Translations under genes and position numbers: made by a program | NCBI RefSeq assembly: GCF_001297705.1 | Contig: NZ_LIRF01000005.1 | Span: 496,001 to 560,000, forward strand | Direction of reading: 5' to 3' | DNA from: Chryseobacterium sp. ERMR1:04 | Lineage (GTDB): Bacteria; Bacteroidota; Bacteroidia; Flavobacteriales; Weeksellaceae | DNA length: 64,000 bases | Notes under the pieces: generated by a model | The model's database searches: none | What the model was told of the DNA's origin: nothing | Seen by the model: only the letters and a program-made list of their open reading frames with translations | In this document: positions 49,049 to 57,385 of the stretch, one piece after another | Position numbering within the stretch: position 1 is the stretch's first letter | Layout of the letters: every line of letters starts with the position of its first letter

Positions 49049-49072
49049 GATCTGCAACAATAGTTACAGATC
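49049..49072 (-). terminator. Hairpin between the cysteine-rich peptide and oxidoreductase genes
   Basis: Perfect 6-bp arms (gatctg at 49049-49054, cagatc at 49067-49072) have T-rich tails on both strands (T4 on the minus side, T7 on the plus side). Lying between the two cargo genes, it could attenuate expression of the downstream oxidoreductase relative to the peptide. Confidence 0.45.
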
Positions 49073-49094
49073 CTTTTTTTCTTATTTGTACTTC

Positions 49095-49322
49095 TTAAGG
49101 ATTACTAGGCCAGCAACTATTGCCAACACAGTAATTACCTGAACAACATGATTTTTTCGAGCCACAGGCTTGGCCACGAGCGGCGCATTTAGTTCCATAG
49201 TCGTCATCGCCATCGCCGATTTCACCACCACCGTTACCACCACCGTCTGTGAGACCTCCTTTCATGAACCTCAGTTCATTTCTTGTGAGCTTTGTTCCAA
49301 AGAGCATTACATTTTTTTTCAT
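49095..49322 (-). CDS. Double-glycine-leader peptide with a knottin-like six-cysteine core
   Basis: This 75-residue protein carries a leader, residues 1-23 (ending LTRNELRFMKGG), of the Bacteroidota bacteriocin/natural-product type with Gly22-Gly23 as the cleavage site. The core has a Gly/Asp-rich spacer (24-45) and six cysteines at 46, 53, 59, 60, 65 and 70: the pattern C-x6-C-x5-CC-x4-C-x4-C, which fits inhibitor-cystine-knot (knottin) peptides. A thioredoxin-fold oxidoreductase gene follows 63 bases downstream. It is probably an exported, disulfide-stabilised peptide (bacteriocin, signal or toxin). No C39-peptidase transporter is encoded in the window. The gene is firm; the fold and function are inferred. 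Confidence 0.75.
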   Translation of the reverse strand: MKKNVMLFGTKLTRNELRFMKGGLTDGGGNGGGEIGDGDDDYGTKCAARGQACGSKKSCCSGNYCVGNSCWPSNP

Positions 49323-49467
49323 AATAAAAATATTTATTTAGATAGCCTTTTGATGCTAAGGCTTTTAAGCCGCAATGGATTGCAATTTAAGAATTTTGTA
49401 AACACGAATCTTAAATAAGTAGCTTTTCAGCCAATTGGTGAAGTTTGCTTTTGTTATAGTACTGAAT

Positions 49468-50769
49468 TTACTTTTGGCTTCCACGCTTTCGCTTTTTCTT
49501 CTTCATTTGATTCTCAAAGTTTAATTCTTCAAAGTCATCAGCAAGAACTTCAGGAAGTGAACCTCCAAAAGATTCCATGAAGCTAGTTTCGTCATTTGAG
49601 AACACAGGCTCATTTTTATCAAGAAAATCAAAAATAGGATGTGCTTTTTCAACAGTATTTTGATCACCAGATTGCATTTTTAAAGATGTTTTTCCCGGTT
49701 CAGTATTTTTGAATTGGGGCTTCTGGTTGTTACTCCACCATTCATTAAATACATTAGCTGAAAAATTTTTACCTAAACGAGATCCATTCCATACTATTTT
49801 AGAATTATGATCAATAAAGGTAATGCCATAAATACGTCCATCCGGATTTCGCCGAACCACTGTATTGATGCCCTGTTCAAGCAATTGCTGTTTGAAACCT
49901 TTCTCATCACCAGAGGTATGCATTGCAACTTCTATGGAATCTATAAGTATAGTTTTTGTCTTTTCTTTTTTAAGGGCCTCCTGGTTTTGTTCAAAATGGC
50001 TTTGAAGCTTTAGATATCCGGCATCTTTTCCAAATAGAGATGCCTTAAAAGGGTTACTGACCTTTTCTTTATTTTCATTGAGGGCAAAATATACCAGTCC
50101 CTGCTTAGCTTTACCCTGTAATTCACCTTTAACTTCTTCCGCTGTAATGTTGAAGAGTGACAATAGAGTATTGTATTCTCCTAAACTTTGAAAGCGGTAA
50201 TGTTTTGGTAAGTACCGCACCAGAGAGGCAAGCTGGCTCTTAATGTCCCCCTTTTTATAATCTACAGGATTGAAAATTTTTTCATTTTGAGATAAGCTCT
50301 GTTCTGTCGCAGCAATCAAATTATATTTTTTTTCAATGGTTCTGCAAATTTCCATTGAGCGGGGATGGTCAAATTTATCTGAAATCTTTTTTCCATCCAA
50401 GGTTACACAGGTTGATACGATATGAATGTGAGTGCGCTCGGTATCGGTATGTTTGAACACAACAAAAGGCTGTTGTCCATAGCCCATTTCTGTCATATAT
50501 TGTTGCGCTATGGATATAAACTGTTCATTGTTAACTTTATCTTTAGGATCAGGATTCAATGAAATATGTAATACAGGCTTCTCTACTTTATGGTTTGCTG
50601 TGAGGTAGAACTCAAAGGAACGGTATAATTGTGATGCTGAATATTTGCCATTTACTGTTTCAGCTATCCTTTGTGTGAATAAAATTTGGCCATTTTCCTT
50701 GTCTACTTTTTGTTGATTATAGATGAGTGCTCCCAACATATTTGCTCCTTTACCAATTTTTGCAACCAT
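49468..50769 (-). CDS. mobB: Relaxase (MobB, MOBP-type)
   Basis: This protein has 433 residues counted from the ATG at 50769; a TTG at 50802 would overlap mobA. The relaxase domain occupies about residues 1-150. The metal-binding motif HTDTERTHIH gives His107, His114 and His116, and Tyr17 in LGALIYNQQ is the likely nicking residue. The C-terminal part is helical and highly basic at its end (KKKKRKR). It nicks oriT and stays bound to the 5' end of the transferred strand. The gap to mobA is only 10 bases. The probable oriT lies on the far side of mobA. Confidence 0.92.
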   Translation of the reverse strand: MVAKIGKGANMLGALIYNQQKVDKENGQILFTQRIAETVNGKYSASQLYRSFEFYLTANHKVEKPVLHISLNPDPKDKVNNEQFISIAQQYMTEMGYGQQPFVVFKHTDTERTHIHIVSTCVTLDGKKISDKFDHPRSMEICRTIEKKYNLIAATEQSLSQNEKIFNPVDYKKGDIKSQLASLVRYLPKHYRFQSLGEYNTLLSLFNITAEEVKGELQGKAKQGLVYFALNENKEKVSNPFKASLFGKDAGYLKLQSHFEQNQEALKKEKTKTILIDSIEVAMHTSGDEKGFKQQLLEQGINTVVRRNPDGRIYGITFIDHNSKIVWNGSRLGKNFSANVFNEWWSNNQKPQFKNTEPGKTSLKMQSGDQNTVEKAHPIFDFLDKNEPVFSNDETSFMESFGGSLPEVLADDFEELNFENQMKKKKRKRGSQK

Positions 50770-50779
50770 TTTATCAGTC

Positions 50780-51208
50780 TTATTTAAGGTGGTTATTTTC
50801 AAATTCCTGAGTCAAATGAATGATTTCCTGAATTAATTTTACCATTTCAATGGTTTGTTTTTCGAGTTTAAAGAGATATGCAGCGGCTTTTTTTTCGGAA
50901 AAGTTGTGATACATAATTTTGACAACCTGATTGTAATTTATACCAACCGACCTGAATTGACCATACAAATTAGTCAACCGTACATGATAATCCATAGCTG
51001 AAACATCAATTTTCACGGTTTTAATTGTTTTCTGAAACACGCAGGCTGTAATAAAATGTGCCATTACTTTCATTCCAGATTGCTGAAAGAGCGAGCGGAA
51101 ACGGTTGTTTTCTTCCTCATTGAGACTTATCGAATACCGAAATATGGCAGGATTCTTTTTAAGTTTTCGGCCTCCTTTATTTTGTTTGGGCGTAATATTA
51201 TCTTCCAT
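50780..51208 (-). CDS. mobA: Relaxosome accessory protein MobA
   Basis: This 142-residue protein has a Lys-rich N-terminus, then a ribbon-helix-helix-like segment (AIFRYSISLNEEENNRFRSLF, about 26-46) and a helical C-terminus with coiled-coil character. This is the usual form of Bacteroidota MobA/MobC-type accessory proteins that bind oriT and position the relaxase. It is the first gene of the leftward mob operon, directly next to the hairpin-rich non-coding region. Confidence 0.88.
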   Translation of the reverse strand: MEDNITPKQNKGGRKLKKNPAIFRYSISLNEEENNRFRSLFQQSGMKVMAHFITACVFQKTIKTVKIDVSAMDYHVRLTNLYGQFRSVGINYNQVVKIMYHNFSEKKAAAYLFKLEKQTIEMVKLIQEIIHLTQEFENNHLK

Positions 51209-51991
51209 GTTTAATCCATTTATAGTTTTATAAAACTGCGACTTCGGAGCGGTTTTCCAGCCCCCTGCAAGGGCAAGTCGTTTTGAGCTGCGGAATTCAT
51301 TTCCAGCAGCTCAAAACATAACTTGCTCTGTTCGGGTGAACAGAGAATTCACCCTACGGGATGAATTAAATAAAGCAGGGAAAACCGGCTTTGAGTTGCC
51401 CGTCCTTTTACCTGATTTATTACAATAGCTGTGCATGAAATTCATATCCGAAATCTTTTTACAAAGTACGGGCTGAATAATGAAAGTATTGATATTCAAT
51501 GTAATGCCAAATGAAGCCAATGGAAGCCAAAGAGGGTCATTCATATAAAAACGGAGGAAGTTGTGCATTTCTTTGTGGCAGCTATCAGGCAAGAAAGGCT
51601 GTTCGCCAGCGTGCATTACGATAAATTATTGTGAAGGACATACATCGTGAAGGCAAGAATGCCAGAAGACTTGAAGGAATTTGATACTGAAGATTGTAAT
51701 GCTGTCTGATTGTAATTTTTGCTATCCGGACAACCAAGCGGCTGTCAATCGTGTGGATGTACCAGACATCTAGCTTGAACGAATTATGACAGGCGTGAAA
51801 AAGTATTTGCATAAATGGTAGCTGGCTTGCCAGTAATGATGGCGACAAGTATGCACGAAAATTATCAGGCAGGCATTCAGTCTGGCAGGTCAGAATGATC
51901 TTGATCCTTCAGGTTCGCAGCCTGTTATCCGTGAATGATGCGGTGACGGCCAGCAAGATGGCAAAGAAGACTTAACATAAAATTTAATACA
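51209..51991. other. 783-bp non-coding region with the probable origin of transfer (oriT)
   Basis: It lies between divergent mobA and traA. Inverted repeats cluster at 51250-51401: gttttgagctgc/gcagctcaaaac (51280-51291, 51306-51317), ctctgttc/gaacagag (51326-51333, 51338-51345), and aattcaccc/ggg-a-tgaatt (51346-51354, 51358-51367). Longer-range pairs are ggttttcc (51251-51258) with ggaaaacc (51379-51386), and gggcaa with ttgccc. From 51420 to 51990 there is no credible gene, only ggc/gcc-rich phrases such as ggcttgccagtaatgatggc. Such regions usually form the leader and oriT. Confidence 0.65.
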
Positions 51992-52759
51992 ATGGACAAA
52001 AAAAACAAAACCTTATTTATCGCTTTTGCAAGCCAAAAAGGAGGCGTGGGCAAAAGCACTTTCACTGCAATTGTTGCCAGTGTACTGCATTTCCGAATGG
52101 GCTATAATGTCGCCGTGTTTGATTGTGATTACCCACAGTACAGTCTTATGCAGATGCGTGAAAGAGATTTGCAGTCAATCATGCATAATGAAATATTTAA
52201 AAAACTGGCATATCGCCAGTTCTCTACCATCAACAAAAAAGCCTATCCTATCATGCAATGCAGGGCAGATGAAGCTTTATCAGAAGCCGAGCGGTTTATC
52301 GAATCTTCATCGATTACTATTGATATTATCTTTTTTGATTTGCCTGGAACAGTGAATACATCAGGATTACTAAATACACTGGCGGGAATTCAACATATTT
52401 TTTCACCAATCACTGCGGATCGTTTGGTCATGGAAAGCACATTGAGGTTTACCGATGTGATGGCCAATGTATTGATGAAAAAAGGTAGCACGTCCATTGA
52501 GACCATTCAGTTGTTCTGGAATCAGGTGGACAGGCGTGAAAAATCGCCTTTATATGAATCTTACGAAAAGGTCATTACAGATCTCGGACTGCACCTTATG
52601 GATAGCAGAATTACAGATAGTAAACGATTTCGTAAAGAAAGTGAGGCCGTAGCTAAGACCATCTTCCGTTCTACTTTACTTCCACCTGATGAAAAGTTGA
52701 TGAAAAGCTGTCATCTTGATTTATTTATCGACGAATTTTTAAGAACAATCAAATTGTAA
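51992..52759 (+). CDS. traA: ParA-family ATPase TraA
   Basis: This 255-residue protein has the deviant Walker A KGGVGKST (residues 16-23) of the ParA/MinD family, followed by a Walker B-type strand (IDIIFFDLPG). It is the first gene of the rightward transfer region and is called TraA in Bacteroidota elements. It probably positions or stabilises transfer DNA or proteins. It starts 29 bases after a short A/T leader and is followed by two DUF3408 genes within a few bases. Confidence 0.88.
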   Translation: MDKKNKTLFIAFASQKGGVGKSTFTAIVASVLHFRMGYNVAVFDCDYPQYSLMQMRERDLQSIMHNEIFKKLAYRQFSTINKKAYPIMQCRADEALSEAERFIESSSITIDIIFFDLPGTVNTSGLLNTLAGIQHIFSPITADRLVMESTLRFTDVMANVLMKKGSTSIETIQLFWNQVDRREKSPLYESYEKVITDLGLHLMDSRITDSKRFRKESEAVAKTIFRSTLLPPDEKLMKSCHLDLFIDEFLRTIKL

Positions 52760-52764
52760 ACAGT

Positions 52765-53163
52765 ATGGAAAATGAGAATAAAAGAAGTAATAATACAAAG
52801 GTAGATGAAGAGCAAGTAATGGCAATCATTGCAAAAAGCACAACGCAGCTCCATCCTGTGGAAACACCAAAAGAATCTCTCGAAGAGAAGCCGATAGTTA
52901 AGGAAAAATCGAAACCGAAAAAAATACTCGATGCGGGTTACGGTGAGCGTTTCCTGAACAGTCACTCGATGACACGAAGGGGTGAAAAAAGTATATACAT
53001 TCGACAGGAACATCATGAGCGTTTATCTCGTATCATACAGGTAATAGGTGAGGAAAAGATTCCGCTTTACGCCTATCTCGACAATATTCTTGAACATCAT
53101 TTTGAAATGTTTGAGAAAGCTATTACAGAAGATTTCAACAAAAAATATAAACCCATTTTTTAA
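52765..53163 (+). CDS. DUF3408 protein (TraB/TraC-type), first copy
   Basis: This 132-residue protein has a disordered charged N-terminus and a C-terminal DUF3408 region (about 65-132) with TRRGEKSIYIRQEHHERLSRI and LYAYLDNILEHHF (together a ribbon-helix-helix-like fold). It follows traA by 5 bases. DUF3408 proteins are a constant part of Bacteroidota tra operons and likely bind DNA. A second copy follows after 12 bases. Confidence 0.85.
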   Translation: MENENKRSNNTKVDEEQVMAIIAKSTTQLHPVETPKESLEEKPIVKEKSKPKKILDAGYGERFLNSHSMTRRGEKSIYIRQEHHERLSRIIQVIGEEKIPLYAYLDNILEHHFEMFEKAITEDFNKKYKPIF

Positions 53164-53175
53164 AATATTTCAATT

Positions 53176-53448
53176 ATGAAAAAGACATCAAACAAGAAGA
53201 AAAGGGCAATAGCTAATACTTCGTACAAAGAGGTATTTCTAATTAACCGTTATCCATCGGGGCGCAATGGTAAAGTTGTATACATACGGCCTGAATATCA
53301 CGAGCGGCTTCTTCGCCTTGTTCAATTAACCAGGGAAGAAAAGACGACACTTTATTCCTATATCGATAATATTTTTGAGCATCATTTCCATGAATTCGGA
53401 GTTGATATTACAGACTTTTTTAATGAGAGAAATAAACCTATCCTATGA
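53176..53448 (+). CDS. DUF3408 protein, second copy
   Basis: This 90-residue protein is clearly related to the preceding gene (KVVYIRPEYHERLLRLVQL, LYSYIDNIFEHHFHEF) but with a shorter N-terminus. It is probably a tandem paralogue that could form heterodimers with the first. It overlaps nothing; traD follows after 49 bases. Confidence 0.85.
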   Translation: MKKTSNKKKRAIANTSYKEVFLINRYPSGRNGKVVYIRPEYHERLLRLVQLTREEKTTLYSYIDNIFEHHFHEFGVDITDFFNERNKPIL

Positions 53449-53497
53449 AAAAATACATTTTTCTCAATTTCACAGAACACCTAAATCTATCATAGCT

Positions 53498-54130
53498 ATG
53501 GAAACACTCATTGTAATATGCCTGCTCGTGGTGATCTTTCTACTTCTAGAGGATAAAATCATCATCAAAAGAAGCCAGGTCCAGAAAGAAAACCAGCAGA
53601 AAACTGACATAATTTTGCCGGAAATAATGGGCTTGCCGAAGGCTGTAACAAGACTTTCGACGCCAAAGAATGCCTCTGAAAGCCAAAGTATTGAACCCGA
53701 AAAGGAATCGAATAATTTAGCCAATGAAATCAAAGAAGAAGATTTCGATATAGAAATTCCGCAGGAAGAACCGGAGAAAGTTTTAGGCCAAATGCCTGAT
53801 TTTGAAGACGAGGAAAAAGAGTGGGGGCAATATAGAGGATCTGATGGTGAAGACGGTTTTGCCACAGGGGTCACCTTTGAAGAACTGAGTACCGTGGGGA
53901 TGTTGCTTAGCCAAGAAATGTCTGAGCCATCTTTAGAAAGGAAAGCGGTGGAAATAGTTCAGAAAATACAGGGAACCGAACTCTTTAGTTTATTAGAGAA
54001 CTCTATAGAGGGTGCTTCGAGAAAAATAGCTAAGCTTTTGGATCGAAGCCTTTCGCTTGAAGCAGACTCCGGCTCTTCCATTCTGCGGAAGAATGATTTA
54101 AGAGATTTTGATATTGGAAACTTTGTTTAA
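53498..54130 (+). CDS. traD: Membrane-anchored transfer protein TraD-like
   Basis: This protein has 210 residues counted from the ATG at 53498; an upstream in-frame extension overlaps the DUF3408 gene and is unlikely. One N-terminal membrane segment (LIVICLLVVIFLLL, 4-17) is followed by a strongly acidic middle (about 65-130) and a helical C-terminus. The position and architecture match the gene called traD in CTnDOT-type elements. Its role is unknown; it may be a bitopic scaffold. Confidence 0.65.
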   Translation: METLIVICLLVVIFLLLEDKIIIKRSQVQKENQQKTDIILPEIMGLPKAVTRLSTPKNASESQSIEPEKESNNLANEIKEEDFDIEIPQEEPEKVLGQMPDFEDEEKEWGQYRGSDGEDGFATGVTFEELSTVGMLLSQEMSEPSLERKAVEIVQKIQGTELFSLLENSIEGASRKIAKLLDRSLSLEADSGSSILRKNDLRDFDIGNFV

Positions 54131-54174
54131 ATGGGGTTTTCCTTTATCAATAATACTAATTAATATGATCAATT

Positions 54175-54984
54175 ATGGAAAGAGCGTTGCCTATTTTGGA
54201 AATTGAAGGAACAGATTTTTTAGTTGATGTAAAAAAGCTGGAATTTAAAGAGAAAGAAAATCCGAAGAATAGTATATCACTCTTTGATATGAGAGATCTT
54301 GGAAAGGGCCGGGGTTATGTGCTTGAATATAGTCCGCAAGAAAAAAATATACCATCCCTATTTAGCAGCACAATGACAGTTAGCGTGACAATACCCGAAA
54401 TGGTCGCGCTTGATCCTGAAGGGATGTCGGAAAAATATGGAGTTCCCTTAGAGATGTTTGCAACTAAGAATGATTTCGATCTGATGGTTGACCAGACGGC
54501 ACTGAAAGAACGGTTCTCTGGCCTTTTACCAATTGTTGATATTGCCGGACATCCATTTTATGTCGATTTGCGAATGGATATGTTACGGCCAAAAGATGAC
54601 TTTTTATCCAACGGGATTGTATTTTCCAATATAGAAGACTACTACGTTGATGAGAAAGAAATATATTCCATCCCGTACAATCCTAAATCGCATGAATTTC
54701 AGGAGATTGATTTTAGCTCGATAACAGAAATCCCAAAAGATATTATTGTGGTTAGTTTTCCTCATGAAACTATCCTTGATCCAGTTGGGTACAATAGAAA
54801 GCATGGATTGGATGAGCTGGCTAATTTAAAACAAACCAACCTAAAATCTCATTTCAAAGCCGGTCAGGTATCATGGAAGGATACCGGTATCGTAGAAGCA
54901 ATCCGTGAAAATAAAGCAAATTCGCTCAAAAGTGAAACACCCAAATCCGTTGATCAGGTAAAGAGAAGAGGACCTAAACTTTAA
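54175..54984 (+). CDS. Conserved ICE protein with an internal duplication
   Basis: This 269-residue soluble protein contains two related halves: LPILEIEGTDFLVDV (about 5-19) with its following strands, and LPIVDIAGHPFYVDL (about 120-134) with IVFSNIEDYYVDEKE. The halves match in pattern but not closely in sequence. The C-terminus is basic and ends RRGPKL. I recognise no named domain; similar genes sit in the tra region of other Bacteroidota elements. It lies 44 bases after traD and 7 bases before the next gene. Confidence 0.65.
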   Translation: MERALPILEIEGTDFLVDVKKLEFKEKENPKNSISLFDMRDLGKGRGYVLEYSPQEKNIPSLFSSTMTVSVTIPEMVALDPEGMSEKYGVPLEMFATKNDFDLMVDQTALKERFSGLLPIVDIAGHPFYVDLRMDMLRPKDDFLSNGIVFSNIEDYYVDEKEIYSIPYNPKSHEFQEIDFSSITEIPKDIIVVSFPHETILDPVGYNRKHGLDELANLKQTNLKSHFKAGQVSWKDTGIVEAIRENKANSLKSETPKSVDQVKRRGPKL

Positions 54985-54991
54985 GATACTT

Positions 54992-55615
54992 ATGAAAATT
55001 GAATTAAAAAATATTCAATATAGTGAGGCACTTAGCGAGGAGACTAATGCATTTGCAGCCAATCTTTATATTGAAGGAAAAAAAGCAGGAACTGCTTCTA
55101 ATCGAGGACATGGTGGGTCAACGGACTACCAGGCTGTTGATGAAAATGGCAAAAAGCTGATCGCGAAAGCTGAAACGTATTGCAAATCACTTCCATCAGA
55201 GAAATTTAAGTCGGGAGGTAAAGATTACATGTTTGAAATGAATCTTGAAAATTATATCGATAAACTACTGGATAAGTATTTGCAAGCCAAGGATCTTAAG
55301 AGGTTTCAAAAAAGGATTGAAAAGGAAATGGAAAGGGGAATTGTTGTAGGTATTCCCGATAAATCCTATTCCGTATGGCGCTTTAAGATGCCTTTGGCGA
55401 ATTACCTAAAGAACGCAAGTGGATTACAAATTATTAAAATGGCTCTAATAAATGAAATTATTCCAAGTCTTACCAAGGACAAAATAATTATGAATACTAA
55501 TATTCCTGAAAAATTGCTGAAAGAAGCCGGCTTAAAAGAAAATCACTATGCAAAAATAGTCTACAAAGATAGTAGCCAACGAGCTGACAATAAAAAAACG
55601 CAACGGAAACTGTGA
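54992..55615 (+). CDS. Conserved ICE hypothetical protein
   Basis: This 207-residue protein has a beta-rich N-terminal third (MKIELKNIQYSEAL; KAGTASNRGHGGSTDYQ, typical of a strand-turn repeat), a helical middle (YLQAKDLKRFQKRIEKEME) and a basic C-terminus. No known domain. It follows the 269-residue gene by 7 bases and is probably part of the same transcript. No membrane segment or signal peptide. Confidence 0.65.
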   Translation: MKIELKNIQYSEALSEETNAFAANLYIEGKKAGTASNRGHGGSTDYQAVDENGKKLIAKAETYCKSLPSEKFKSGGKDYMFEMNLENYIDKLLDKYLQAKDLKRFQKRIEKEMERGIVVGIPDKSYSVWRFKMPLANYLKNASGLQIIKMALINEIIPSLTKDKIIMNTNIPEKLLKEAGLKENHYAKIVYKDSSQRADNKKTQRKL

Positions 55616-55683
55616 TTGGAGCAATTGAATTCAGCCAATGACAACCTTCGCTTAGGACATAAGTATTGTAAAAACGATATTTT

Positions 55684-56451
55684 TTATTTGTTAAATACCT
55701 TATTCAGAATGCCCGTAAAAGGTGTTAACCAATTTGGAGCTTTGCTGGCCGTGGAGATATTTTGATGTGCTGGAGCAGTTGTTGGTCTATCGCTTATTAA
55801 TTTATCTTCTTTCGTGTCTGTTCTCTTTGAATATTGGAGTATATCATTTCTATTAGTGCTCCAAGACATATCTGCGTTTATTTCTACATCGTATTTTGTA
55901 TTAACTAAGTGTAAGCTTAATCGTTCGCATTCTTCAATATTGAGGGGATAAAATTCACCGCCCGGTTCGGAATGCATATGAAAATCTCCCTGTAAAGCAT
56001 TACAGTGAATGCAGTGGTTGGCCCAATATTTTCCCCCAAAGGTTCTGGAATATCCTATTTTATAATAGGGGTACTTTATATTAAGTAGGCTAGTGACTTC
56101 TTTATTTAGGTAAGTAGGTGTACTAAAAAACGAAAATTCAGCAGAAAATATCCATTCCTCAAAGTCCTCACCATCATCATTATCCTGATGTTCTAAACTA
56201 TAGTACTTCTCGGCAGCCAATGCTATAACTGGGGTTGTGTCACCACATTTATAGCAGTCTCTCGTATTCTCTGCGATATAAAAAGGCGAACGTACAATGA
56301 TAGAAACCTTATCATTATCTAACCATTGCGTAAAATCACTCAAATCTTTATGATTTGGAATAAACCATGTTTTTTCTTCTTTATCCCAGAAAGCACCTTT
56401 CGATTTTGCGATGTCCTTTTCACTAAAAGGGACATTGATTCGTATTGACAT
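55684..56451 (-). CDS. DUF5710 protein with a split zinc ribbon
   Basis: This 255-residue protein opens with the DUF5710 domain (VPFSEKDIAKSKGAFWDKE, WFIP; residues 7-31), a DNA-associated module often found in mobile-element replication or primase proteins. Two CxxC pairs, Cys66/Cys69 and Cys147/Cys150, would form a zinc ribbon split by about 78 residues. It is encoded on the opposite strand in the middle of the tra operon, so it is separately controlled. Role unknown. Confidence 0.75.
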   Translation of the reverse strand: MSIRINVPFSEKDIAKSKGAFWDKEEKTWFIPNHKDLSDFTQWLDNDKVSIIVRSPFYIAENTRDCYKCGDTTPVIALAAEKYYSLEHQDNDDGEDFEEWIFSAEFSFFSTPTYLNKEVTSLLNIKYPYYKIGYSRTFGGKYWANHCIHCNALQGDFHMHSEPGGEFYPLNIEECERLSLHLVNTKYDVEINADMSWSTNRNDILQYSKRTDTKEDKLISDRPTTAPAHQNISTASKAPNWLTPFTGILNKVFNK

Positions 56452-56736
56452 ACTTATTATTTCTTTTTTCGATTGAACATAATTTTCGATACGAAAGTTA
56501 ATAATTTTTGCAATAATGTTTTTTCCAACTAATAATAGTATAATTCAAGATTTAATTTTTAAAGTTTTAGGACGATGACTATGCAATTTTTTAGCGTTTA
56601 AAATGAGTTCTAAAGCCATTGGAAGACAAGTGATTCCACTGACTGCCAATGTATTAGTTTGCCATTTCTTCCCCGATACATTTGTTTCCAGATCCCGCAA
56701 GGTGTGGGAAAATCTTTAACAAATAATTCAAATAAA

Positions 56737-57041
56737 ATGGAGAAACAACGAAAAAAGCTGATGCTGGCAGGGTTGATTTTACTGTCGGTTTCTGGGGTGT
56801 TTGCGCAGGGAAATGGTTCTGCGGGAATCAATGAAGCCACCCAAATGGTGACTTCTTATTTTGATCCAGCCACCAAGCTGATCTATGCTATTGGTGCAGT
56901 AGTAGGACTGATCGGGGGGTAAAGGTTTATAATAAGTTTAGCTCCGGAGATCCGGACACGAGCAAAACAGCAGCAAGCTGGTTTGGTGCCTGTATTTTTC
57001 TGATTGTGGCGGCTACGATCTTACGTTCATTCTTCCTTTAA
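56737..57041 (+). CDS. traE: Conjugation pilin-like protein TraE (DUF4134), frame broken at G6
   Basis: The frame starts at the ATG at 56737 with a signal peptide (LMLAGLILLSVSGVFAQ) and INEATQMVTSYFDPATKLIY, and stops at the TAA at 56920 right after six G (56914-56919). A -1 shift there continues as VKVYNKFSSGDPDTSK and a second membrane segment to 57041, which is the complete 101-residue DUF4134 protein. It is a small VirB2-like inner-membrane subunit. The break is a missing G, a sequencing undercall, or a true slippage site; traM shows the same pattern. Confidence 0.85.
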
Positions 57042-57052
57042 TCCCTTGCCTT

Positions 57053-57385
57053 ATGAATAATTACAATATTAATAAAGGGATTGGAAGGACGGTAGAATTT
57101 AAGGGACTCAAAGCGCAGTACCTGTTCATTTTTGCAGGTGGTTTATTGGGCATCCTTATTCTGGTGATGGTGATGTATATGGCAGGGGTTAATTCTTACG
57201 CGTGCCTTCTTACGGGAGTGAGCGGAGCTTCACTGATCATCTGGCAGACCTTTTCGCTCAACAGGAAATATGGTGAGCATGGACTGATGAAACTGGGCGC
57301 GAGGAAAAGTCACCCAAAGTATATTATCTGCCGCAGGTCTATTTACCGCTGTTTGAAAGTGCAACCGAAAACACCTGTAGCATGA
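57053..57385 (+). CDS. traF: Conjugation membrane protein TraF (DUF4133)
   Basis: This 110-residue protein has two membrane segments (about 24-44 and 48-66) and the DUF4133/VirB3-like start NYNINKGIGRTVEFKGLKAQYL. It is an inner-membrane part of the mating channel that works with the TraG ATPase. Its stop codon overlaps the traG start (ATGA), the usual tight coupling. Confidence 0.9.
   Translation: MNNYNINKGIGRTVEFKGLKAQYLFIFAGGLLGILILVMVMYMAGVNSYACLLTGVSGASLIIWQTFSLNRKYGEHGLMKLGARKSHPKYIICRRSIYRCLKVQPKTPVA

Noticed and set aside
51311..51848. Two minus-strand ORFs of 87-101 codons in the mobA-traA gap
   Set aside because: They cover the hairpin cluster and low-complexity ggc/gcc stretch and have no protein-like features; the region is better seen as oriT and leader.
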